Source: Pseudogymnoascus destructans
Taxonomy: Eukaryota; Ascomycota; Leotiomycetes; Thelebolales; Thelebolaceae
Reading direction: 5' to 3'
NCBI RefSeq assembly: GCF_001641265.1
Contig: NW_020167532.1
Coordinates: 682,001 to 746,000, forward strand
DNA length: 64,000 bases
The notes beneath the pieces were generated by a model, which was not told the origin of the DNA, ran no database searches, and was given only the letters and a program-made list of their open reading frames with translations. Of the stretch, positions 56,706 to 64,000 are shown piece after piece. The position numbers and the translations under genes were made by a program. Position 1 is the first letter of the stretch; every line of letters begins with the position of its first letter.

Positions 56706-59377
56706 CAGTGTGCGGCACAGATACCTGATTACCTGTGGTGTTCAGGTAATTACCTGGGTAATTACCTACCTGGGCTCATTCTCAAAATACCTGAGTATCC
56801 CGGTATTTTCAGATACTTACCCAGATACATGCCAAGTATTGCCAAGTGTAGCCAAGCCGCACAAATGCTAACGTTGAAATACTCGTCTTCATGCTTGATA
56901 TGGTGATAATTGCCGTGAAAATGAGTGACTCTCCGTTGTCAGACGTGCCGACGGACCTTGATGGCTATAATCCTCACGATGAGCCAGCCCTACCAGGGCT
57001 TTTTACCCCTTTTCAGCAATCAAATCCAATTCCTGTCCGTCTACACCCGCCTAGCCAAATGCTACCGCCAACGCAGTCGCTGCTGTTCACGAAGGAACTA
57101 TATTCAAGAATACTACTTGAGAGCAACCCGCCAACTATCAAAGTATGCTGTATGCAGCCTAATTGCGGATACTCGCCCGCAGCTCAAACCCATGCTCAAG
57201 CTGCTGCTTCAACTGGCAATCTTTGGAAACACTATAGTCTTAAGCATAAAGGAATCTATGATGCTCTTAAACACAAGAATACAGCGCCTTCAAGTCAATC
57301 TAGCAGCACATCATCATTTTTTGAGCCTCGGAGACCAGCGACCCATGAATCAAGACCAACAAACAATCCAGCCAAATATAGAGAGTTAGTGCTATCGTTT
57401 ATAGTATCTAATAACCTGTCTTTACGCATTATCGAAAGCTATTCATATCGTCAATTAGTACGGTTCTTAAGTCCATCTGTGTTATCACTTTCGTCAAGAA
57501 CATTGCACCGAGAACTACAACGCCAATTCTCATATCACCGAGGCATACTACAGCTTGAACTCCATTCTCATATTATACATGGAGGCCGGATATCCATAAC
57601 GACAGATGCATGGTCTGCACGGAACTATACAGAGTATGCTGCTGTTACCGCTCATTGGATTAATGATAAATGGCAGCAGAAATCAAAATTGCTTGATGTG
57701 ATACATCTTCAAGAGCCTATTCATAGCGGTGAATACTTAGCTCAGCAATTAGCAGCTGTAACAGATAGTATAGCTATTACAGGCGCTATCTTTACATGCA
57801 CCCGAGACAACGCATCATCAAATACTGTGATGCTCTCAGAATATGAGAAATTGGCTAGCAACGCCCAAACATCAACTCAACAACCTTGGACATTTACTGT
57901 CAAAGAAGGCGATGTCCGGTGTATTGCACATATCATAAATCTCGCAGTTCAAGCCGCTCTTACGAGTTTAAAAGCAGAACCAGATGTAGAGACAGAGACA
58001 TACCGGTGTGAGCAAGGTGCAGCTCGGATTCCATTTAGTAGAGATAGTCATGTGGAAGTCATGAATGCTCTTGCAAAGCTACGAAGACATATCTATGTCT
58101 TTCGTAATCGACGAGCATGGAAGGATGCTTTACAACGACAAGTCAAAGCTATAGGTTTAAAACCACAGCAACTATCACTTGATATGCCAGTACGATGGAA
58201 TTCAACACATCGTATGCTTGATACAGCATTAAAACTCCAAATACCAATCACAGCAGTATGCATAACACAACAGCTTGATATTAGTATGAAAGATATTGCA
58301 TTAACTACAGGAGATTGGGCTGTTATTAAAGATCTTGAACGACTGTTCTTAATATTTCTCAAACCATCAAGATGGCTACAAAGTGATACATATCCGTCAC
58401 TTAACTTTGCTATTCCACTTTATCTTAAAATGATAAATAAAGTTAAGAAGATGCAACAAGAAGTTGGCGAGCACTCAGCAATTGGTATTGCATGCACAGT
58501 AGCTTATCAAAAGCTTCACGCGTATTATACTCTTGCAACAAATCAGCAATGTAAGCACTCAGCTGTAGCTACAATTTGCGATCCACGGATGAACCATACA
58601 GTGTTTAAAAAGATATATCCAGATAGTACAGATCATGTACGAATCACACGGGCAAGAGCACAGTTTGAAGATGTTTGTAGAACATATAAGACACGGCAAT
58701 ATCATCTGGATACAGAGCGTATTGAACGTGAAACAGCTCTTGCAGATGCATTAGGAAATGCAAATACTAGAGTGCAAGAACCAGATTCTGATGAAGATTT
58801 ATTTGCATCAGAGGGTATATCATTTGAAGAACCAGAATGGAAACGATGGATGCTTGAACCACGGCCTGGTGAGCATACTGATATTCTCAAATATTGGTCT
58901 GCAAAGCAATATCAATATCCAATAATTGCTCAAGTTGCTCGAGACCATCTTGCAATTCCTGCGACATCAGCACCATCAGAACGGGTATTTAGCAATGGTA
59001 GCGATATCATTACTAAGAAAAGGAATAGATTGTCGCCATCGACAATTAGATATCTGCTTTGCTTACGGAATTGGGGTTATTTACCAGATGCCGACAGCGA
59101 CGGTGATGATGCAGATGATGAGGCAGAAGAATAGGAATAGGGGCTGTCTATTTTATTATTATATTTGTCACGAGTTTCACTTTTCTAGTTACATATTCTA
59201 GTTACATATCATTATCTATTTCAAATATCAAAAGCGTCATTTTTGTATACGGAATTGAGGCTCAACTACCTGCTAAAGTATCTGTAAATACCTACCTTAC
59301 CTGAGCAAAGTCGCTCAGATACTTACCTTACCTGGCGAGGACCCAGATACTACCTGGGTAGTATCTGCCGAACACTG
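56706..59377 (+). mobile_element. hAT transposon hAT-2, copy 2 (2672 bp), TSD ATTGTTGG
   Basis: Same ends and length as copy 1 at 23493-26164. Perfect 8-bp duplications ATTGTTGG lie at 56698-56705 and 59378-59385. It is inserted in pogo-H about 20 bp from the right terminus. All features are offset from copy 1 by exactly 33213 bp, and I saw no difference in the segments I compared. Confidence 0.97.
56921..59134 (+). CDS. hAT-2 transposase, copy 2
   Basis: 737 aa, identical to the product of copy 1 at 23708-25921 over its whole length, with the same BED finger, RNase H-like core and C-terminal dimerisation domain (see that entry). Start chosen at 56921 for the same reason. Intact in a setting where every neighbouring element is heavily mutated, which points to arrival after that decay. 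Confidence 0.94.
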   Translation: MSDSPLSDVPTDLDGYNPHDEPALPGLFTPFQQSNPIPVRLHPPSQMLPPTQSLLFTKELYSRILLESNPPTIKVCCMQPNCGYSPAAQTHAQAAASTGNLWKHYSLKHKGIYDALKHKNTAPSSQSSSTSSFFEPRRPATHESRPTNNPAKYRELVLSFIVSNNLSLRIIESYSYRQLVRFLSPSVLSLSSRTLHRELQRQFSYHRGILQLELHSHIIHGGRISITTDAWSARNYTEYAAVTAHWINDKWQQKSKLLDVIHLQEPIHSGEYLAQQLAAVTDSIAITGAIFTCTRDNASSNTVMLSEYEKLASNAQTSTQQPWTFTVKEGDVRCIAHIINLAVQAALTSLKAEPDVETETYRCEQGAARIPFSRDSHVEVMNALAKLRRHIYVFRNRRAWKDALQRQVKAIGLKPQQLSLDMPVRWNSTHRMLDTALKLQIPITAVCITQQLDISMKDIALTTGDWAVIKDLERLFLIFLKPSRWLQSDTYPSLNFAIPLYLKMINKVKKMQQEVGEHSAIGIACTVAYQKLHAYYTLATNQQCKHSAVATICDPRMNHTVFKKIYPDSTDHVRITRARAQFEDVCRTYKTRQYHLDTERIERETALADALGNANTRVQEPDSDEDLFASEGISFEEPEWKRWMLEPRPGEHTDILKYWSAKQYQYPIIAQVARDHLAIPATSAPSERVFSNGSDIITKKRNRLSPSTIRYLLCLRNWGYLPDADSDGDDADDEAEE

Positions 59378-59409
59378 ATTGTTGGCAAGGGTGGACTGTA
59401 CTAGCGAAC

Positions 59410-59777
59410 TGTTACAGCTACAGTAACGTGGCATCATGGTTACAGAGCTAGTAGGGCTAGGCTTTAGTAACATGACTCATGGTCATGAGGCTAGCTGGGC
59501 TAGGCTATAGTGTGACCTAGCTAGTGGATAGTTGGACTAATCAGAACTATCTAACTATCTAAACTATCCCTAACTATCCAAACTATCTATAAGGCACAAT
59601 GCCACTATATAAGTAGATAGTATTCCCTTAGATAGGAGCTTCGTGCTCAACTTAATATAGTATTCTTTACATACTGTAGCGTGGTACTTAGAAAGTCTTT
59701 GTGTCTAATCCCCTGCCTCCTCTAAAGCTTATGTAAGAAACCTCTATGTATCCTATTAGATAGGAAGCAGTGTTACA
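59410..59777 (+). repeat. Solo LTR family Y, copy e, no TSD seen
   Basis: It begins TGTTACAGCTACAG and ends GCAGTGTTACA, with the TATA region CTATATAAGTAGATAG conserved at about 59606. Flanks CGAAC and TAGAG do not match, so the insertion is old or one border has been lost. It has more AT changes than copies b and c. Confidence 0.8.
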
Positions 59778-59979
59778 TAGAGGTTTCAATTGTAATTAGT
59801 CTAATTTAACATGTTTAGTTTAATAAGTTATATATTTAATTAATATCTAGTATTTACAGTAGGGTAAAATTACTAGCTAACTTGTATTACTAACTCACTT
59901 GTAGAATACATTATTCTACTTATATTATATAGCCTTACCTCTAGGCTAGCTTATAACTTAAATAATAAGTCACTTTAGA
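59778..59979. other. AT-rich spacer
   Basis: About 200 bp dominated by A and T with many TAG/CTAG words. No gene; possibly RIP-degraded repeat. Confidence 0.45.
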
Positions 59980-60241
59980 TAATGTACATGTATAGCAAAT
60001 GTGCAAAACAAGCGAATGTGCTAAAACTCCACAGCCACCCTACTACCTAACTAAACATAGTATTTCTAAACAACACAACATGCCTTGAAAAAGTGATGAC
60101 AGAGAGTTAAACCAGGCTATCTAGGCTATCTAAAGAGACCCTACACAAAGCCTCTGTGCTATATCTAAGGTCTATTTTGTAGATACTACAAACTTGCTTA
60201 CTAGCTACATGGTATGCAACCATGACATGATATTATAGCTA

Positions 60242-62114
60242 ACGTAAGTCGTGGCGTAACGCGGGGGATGGCGTAATGCGGGAAATTCACCCCGCCGACT
60301 TCTGATAACTGTGAATAACTCAACAATGGTTCACTGTAAAAGCCTAGGTGTTGCTGAGCGTGAAACTTTAATAGCCCAGGCAGTATTAGACGTCCAATCT
60401 AAGAAGTATAAGAGTGCATATCATGCTGAGAAAGTGCTGGGGCTGCCGAAGAGTTCAGTGACGCGACGCGTCAATGGAGGTTTGACACGCTCCCAAGCCC
60501 GCCAGAAACAGCAGAATTTATCAGGCGCGCAAGAACAGATACTTCTAAAGTGGATTAAAAACCTAACAATCAGCGGCTATTCTCCAGGGCATCGGTTGTT
60601 GAAGGAAATAGCTGAAGAACTCCGGTCGCACCGGTCACTCAATTTTGACGATGCGACGCCAAACTTACTTCTACCCCAACCACGATTTTCCCTCGGTCGC
60701 GACTGGGTACCACGATTCATACAACGACATCCCCATCTACAGGTCGCTATTGGGCGACGGATCGAAACTGTACGCATGGACGGTGCAACAAAACCAGTGC
60801 TTACGGCATGGTTTAACGCGTACACCAAGGTGGTTCAAGAGTTTGGAATCACGCAAGAGAACACATATAACATGGATGAATCCGGATTTTCGATTGGGAC
60901 AATGGAATCTACTCGAATTATACTTGATTCAACACTTCGTACGAAGCATCAAGCGCATCCTGGCCGTCAGGAATGGGTTTCGATGGTTGAGTGCATCTGC
61001 GCAGACGGAACCATCCTCCCACCCTCGGGATCTTTAAGGGCAAGAACGTTCTCCAATCATGGATTACGCCTGCAGTCATCGACCAGTGGTTCTTCTCTGC
61101 GAATACGAAAGGCTGGACAAGCAACCTCCATGGGTTGGAGTGGTTAAAACGCATCTTTGAGCCAACAACACGGGTAAAAGTAGATGGTCAGCACCGGCTT
61201 CTTATATGCGACGGCCACGACTTACACATTAGTGGGAGTTTCATTGTGCATTACATACAGAACCATATTATATTACTGATACTTCCCCCTCATACATCGC
61301 ACTTACTACAACCACTAGATGTTGTGATATTCACCCCGCTAAAAAAGCGTCTGACAGCAGCGCTCTCCCCACTCAACCAAGCGCAACTTGCGCGCATACA
61401 GAAGTATGAATGGATGGAGGCATACATCCAGGCACTGCTTGATATATGCAACCATCACAACATTGAGTCAGCATACCGTGGCGCTGGCTTGTTTCCTTTT
61501 AATCCCCAGCAAGCATTGCGTACGCTGCTCAATGCTGAACCATCAGTCGAGGCTGACCGACCAAAAACACCACATCAGTATGATATTTTTGACCGAGTCT
61601 TTATCAACAGCTCCCCCCCAGATGGGATGACCTTACGCTCTGCAAATGTGCTCCTTACAACTATGATTAATGGTGGTGGGGTGCTGTCAACACCAGTGCG
61701 GACGTACATCCAAAAACTCACAGTTGCGTCAGAGCAACTTCGAGCACGCAGTCCACCAACTCGATGCCAACAACCTGCGATCAGTTATAAAGCAACGTAC
61801 GGTACGTACGAAGGGGAAAAGGGTTATTCTGAAGGGTCACTTTCATGTTTCTACGCAAGAGTTGTGTGATGCGGTGATGGAGGCGGAAAAGGCGACACAT
61901 AACCCAAGTAAGAAAAAGCGCAAAACAAAGGATAAGAATGCCTCCTCAGACATTGAAATTGACGAATATATTGAGGAAGAAGCAGGGGAACAATCTAAGA
62001 GTGATGGTGGATCATGTATTATCGTTGATTGTAGTTAAATTTACAGATTTGTTGTGTTCTCTTCAAATTTCCACCGCGTTACGCCATCCCCCTCGTTACG
62101 CCATGACTTACGTT
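60242..62114 (+). mobile_element. Pogo-C transposon (1873 bp), TA target duplication
   Basis: Terminal inverted repeats of about 45 bp: left ACGTAAGTCGTGGCGTAACG, right complement ACGTAAGTCATGGCGTAACG, with a few further mismatches. TA flanks lie at 60240-60241 and 62115-62116. The direct repeat TGGCGTAACGCGGG / TGGCGTAATGCGGG occurs at 60252 and 60269 (period 17). It is inserted in the pogo-B-family relic. Confidence 0.94.
60326..62038 (+). pseudogene. Pogo-C transposase with two frameshifts
   Basis: From ATG 60326 (MVHCKSLGVAERETLIAQAV): HTH psq (AYHAEKVLGLPKSSVTRRVN), CENP-B HTH (SLGRDWVPRFIQRHPHLQVA), and the DDE core start YNMDESGFSIGTM. A frame change near 61020 is followed by GIFKGKNVLQSWITPAVIDQ, LLICDGHDLHIS and LLQPLDVVIF (second and third Asp), then AYRGAGLFPFNP. 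A second change near 61740 is followed by VHQLDANNLRSVIKQRTVRT and a basic/acidic tail. No zinc knuckle was found in its C-terminus. The catalytic Asp residues survive, so the inactivation looks recent. Confidence 0.9.
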
Positions 62115-62289
62115 AATATACAGAATTGACAAACCTGGAGGAATCAGTCCTTGTTAAACACATACTCAACCTAGCTACTAAAGGATTTATTCTACAGATG
62201 TCTGTTGTTAAAGATATGGCAAATCAACTACTTACAACACATAACATGCTTGTGGACCAAAACCTACAGAGAATTCAAGAAAAGAAGAG

Positions 62290-62545
62290 TGTCACGTTCA
62301 CCAAGGCATAGGGCGCCAGTTGGGTATTATGAATTAAACTCAATCTAGAGAAGAAAGGAAAGAGAAGAGGAGCACTTGAGCAGTGGCTCGATCTATATAC
62401 AGCTATGTTGTTGTGGAGTGAATCTCTTTAGTGAGACCAGTTCTGAGAATTCACTCCACAACTGAAAACTTCGCTCCAACCCCAGAAAGCTCCCCACACC
62501 CCTGAACCCCTACTTGAGCTGCAAGGCGCACATGATATCGTAACA
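62290..62545. repeat. Possible solo LTR of another family
   Basis: It begins TGTCACGTTCACCAAGGC and could end GATATCGTAACA. TG...CA ends and the abrupt truncation of the pogo relic at 62289 suggest an LTR, but the flanks (AAGAG, TCACC) do not match and there is no second copy in the window. Confidence 0.35.
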
Positions 62546-62780
62546 TCACCTACATAAGCTCACTGCTGATTTTTTTTCTTAACATCATACTTTTGACTTT
62601 AAACTTAAATAACTTTTTTTTTAAAACATAGCAACTTCGTACAAAGAAAGAAGAATGATTCTTGCACTTTAATTGCTTAAATCAAACTAAAATTAAGTGT
62701 AACTCACGTTACACGAATCTACGATCTTCCTTGTATGACATTAAGAAATCGACATGTTAGAAAACCTACATGATATACAA
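62546..62780. other. AT-rich stretch, nothing recognised
   Basis: Long T and A runs, no coding motif. Confidence 0.45.
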
Positions 62781-62960
62781 CTTTTGTTAAGTCTTAAAAA
62801 TTGACAATATTAGAAGAAGAAGTTGTCGTATTATTCTTAGTCTAGATTCACAAGCATTTCCTCCTTGATGTAGTTCTATTTAAGATATAGCAAATTAATT
62901 GCTTGCTAAACATGATAGCAAATGCATTAGAAAGAACTAGACTTTAGACTATATATGATG
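62781..62960 (+). pseudogene. Scrap of a pogo transposase N-terminus
   Basis: The plus strand reads KIDNIRRRSCRIILSLDSQA and DIANQLLAKHDS, corresponding to KLTILEEEVV...LDMDSRGF and DMANFILESR of pogo-A. AT-rich with several stops. Confidence 0.6.
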
Positions 62961-62968
62961 ACAACTAT

Positions 62969-63670
62969 AACGTACTTCACTACTGAGCTGGCCACACCCC
63001 TAAGCTAGCCACCTCATCATGACTCAACAAACATTCTAGCCAAAACTCAACCCTAATGCCATGAATCAATTAAAATCACTCCTTATCACCTTCTTTCTAC
63101 GATGAGATAACTACTTAACAAGTTCTTGCATTATGGCTAGTGTTTCCACAGACACCACAGCACTGCTTCTTCAGCTTAGACCTCGTTGTGCAACTACTAC
63201 CCTGCTGCGTTTCCTGCTTCACCTAAACATCAATCTCGTTTTGCGCCATCTGATCCTGTCCCTCAGCTACTGTCAAAGTTCCTCCTCATCTAAGACGTTG
63301 TTTCTTTGTCCTGTGATGCCAACTTAGTAGGTGATTTGTCTCTTGAAGTGTCTTAACCTCTGCCTCTAGAAGGGCCATCCTATGCATAAAGACATGTACT
63401 CCCTTTGCTAGACAATCAATCCCTTTATAGATTGATGTTAGAGAGCTTCCTTGGTGACGTGAGATTTGGTCCTTAAATAATTGAGATTAGGAAGCAGCCT
63501 CATTAGCGCTAGTAGTCGTCTTAGAAGTCCAACTTTCTATGACTCCATTAGAGGTCCCTAGAGGTGTTGCTATCTTTAACTTGATATCTAGCTTTGACAG
63601 GACTGCTTCTAGGTTATGTGGTGTAAGTCCTACACCTCGAAAACCTCCGTAGACATTATCAACAGTCATT
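62969..63670 (-). pseudogene. Pogo-F: one terminal repeat and transposase C-terminus with zinc knuckle
   Basis: After TA 62967-62968 it begins ACGTACTTCACTACTGAGCT, with the direct pair GAGCTGGCCAC / AAGCTAGCCAC (62985, 63002; period 17). The minus strand encodes YGGFRGVGLTPHNLEAVLSK (63600-63660), a coil and then CCGVCGNTSHNARTC at about 63130-63175. That is the same C-terminal layout as pogo-A. Internal stops are present. The catalytic domain is absent because another retroelement starts at about 63680. Confidence 0.78.
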
Positions 63671-63680
63671 GCCTCCTAGA

Positions 63681-64000
63681 ATGCAGCAAATGACTACCAG
63701 ACAAACCACCGCTGCAGCTACGACCGCTGGGCCATCCGAAGACATCCCGAGTCGAATGGACCACCTCGAAGCACAGATACAGGAGGTCAAGGATCTACTA
63801 GTTATCCTGTCGGCATCCCAGACCAGAATCCCGTCCACACCGCCGGTGGACGCCCCCATACCCACAGTCGAAGCTACGGCGCAACGAACGCCTCGTACAC
63901 GAAACACCCCCAACACAGTTCAATTGCCGCCTCTTCGGAACACTCGTTTTCCATCGATTCCAGGGTCGTCACGAATGCACACCGAGGACCCTCCAAATTG
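63681..64000 (+). CDS. Putative retroelement Gag N-terminus, runs off right edge
   Basis: An open frame starts at ATG 63681 and is uninterrupted to the last base (106 codons). It encodes MQQMTTRQTTAAATTAGPSE, a short predicted coil (SRMDHLEAQIQEVKDLLVIL), then a Pro/Thr/Arg-rich linker ending LRNTRFPSIPG. This layout is common at the start of gag in fungal gypsy elements. With no conserved capsid motif in view, the assignment is an inference from composition, transposon context and the GC rise compared with the flanking AT-rich relics. Confidence 0.5.
   Translation, partial: MQQMTTRQTTAAATTAGPSEDIPSRMDHLEAQIQEVKDLLVILSASQTRIPSTPPVDAPIPTVEATAQRTPRTRNTPNTVQLPPLRNTRFPSIPGSSRMHTEDPPN

Larger units (their letters stand above)
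54943..59398 (-). mobile_element. RIP-scarred pogo/Tigger-like element pogo-H, holding hAT-2 copy 2
   Basis: The ends are CAGTCAACTCCCGTTAAGT at the left and, read inward, CAGTCCACCCTTGCCAACA at the right, with TA at 54941-54942 and 59399-59400. Without the nested hAT it is about 1.8 kb. The minus-strand transposase is readable only through many TAG/TAA stops: near 56575 it begins MPRKHMITLERRYPL, and near 56050 it reads IYNIDETRLYWKM, matching IYNMDETGLFWKL of pogo-I. The DNA differences there are ATG to ATA and TGG to TAG, i.e. TpG to TpA. End similarity is moderate, so the exact borders are less certain than for pogo-A to -E. Confidence 0.75.
59982..62289 (+). pseudogene. RIP-type relic of pogo-B family, split by pogo-C
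   Basis: The left end ATGTACATGTATAGC and its direct repeat aligned to pogo-B show C-to-T and G-to-A changes, following a TA at 59980-59981. The transposase N-terminus is recognisable up to 60239 (QAI-AI-RDPTQSLCAISKV in broken form). It resumes after pogo-C at 62117 with LTNLEESVLVKHILNLATKG and SVVKDMANQLLTTHNM, the same place as LTNLEESVLVQYILDLAAKG in pogo-B. Everything downstream of 62289 is gone. Confidence 0.82.

Overview
The window is nuclear DNA of a filamentous ascomycete (Pezizomycotina; Leotiomycetes is my guess, not shown). The evidence is short spliceosomal introns (46-64 bp, with one of 111 and one of 172) carrying GTAAGT/GTATGT donors and CTAAC/CTGAC branch sites, fungal-type housekeeping genes, and decayed transposons, several carrying the TpG-to-TpA changes typical of repeat-induced point mutation (RIP). 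It divides into a gene island (about 11.5-34 kb) between two transposon-rich blocks (1-11.3 kb and 34.2-64 kb).

Left block (1-11.3 kb): a Ty1/copia gag-pol fragment runs off the window edge and is cut by a ~0.9-kb LTR (family X). A dead hAT transposase follows, interrupted by a complete Ty3/gypsy element (3049-10678, TSD CTTCA). The gypsy itself holds two solo LTRs of a second family (Y), in opposite orientations and each with a perfect 5-bp TSD.

Gene island: an F-box/2EXR-like pseudogene, an epimerase-like pseudogene, a BTB-domain gene, a short-chain dehydrogenase, an N2227/carnosine N-methyltransferase-type gene divergent from a PAC4-like proteasome assembly chaperone, a transportin (KAP104-type importin beta), RCC1, PAM16 and a SIP5-like gene. 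Transportin and RCC1 both belong to the Ran transport cycle; a complete, probably young hAT element lies between them. Exon structures were worked out by hand and are given with each gene.

Right block: mostly pogo/Fot1-type DDE transposons in nests. Pogo-A has a frameshift. Pogo-D (minus strand) contains pogo-E (plus, intact ORF) inside its own right terminal repeat. A decayed copia follows. Next a kinase-like pseudogene is split by a 5.6-kb dead hAT, which is itself split by pogo-B and a solo LTR X. A RIP-scarred pogo-H then carries a second copy of the young hAT, and a decayed pogo-B relative carries pogo-C. The window ends in the start of another retroelement gag.

Most notable observations: (1) five pogo families with unrelated terminal sequences each carry a direct repeat at an exact 17-bp period in the terminal repeat, and D and E do so at 19 bp; (2) two hAT copies of identical length encode identical proteins and have target duplications; (3) pogo-D/E ends contain hairpins, with a 13-bp arm segment inverted in one end of D; (4) pogo-D has a spliceosomal-type intron missing from pogo-E; (5) the gypsy LTRs differ mainly at CpG sites while pogo-H shows RIP-type decay.
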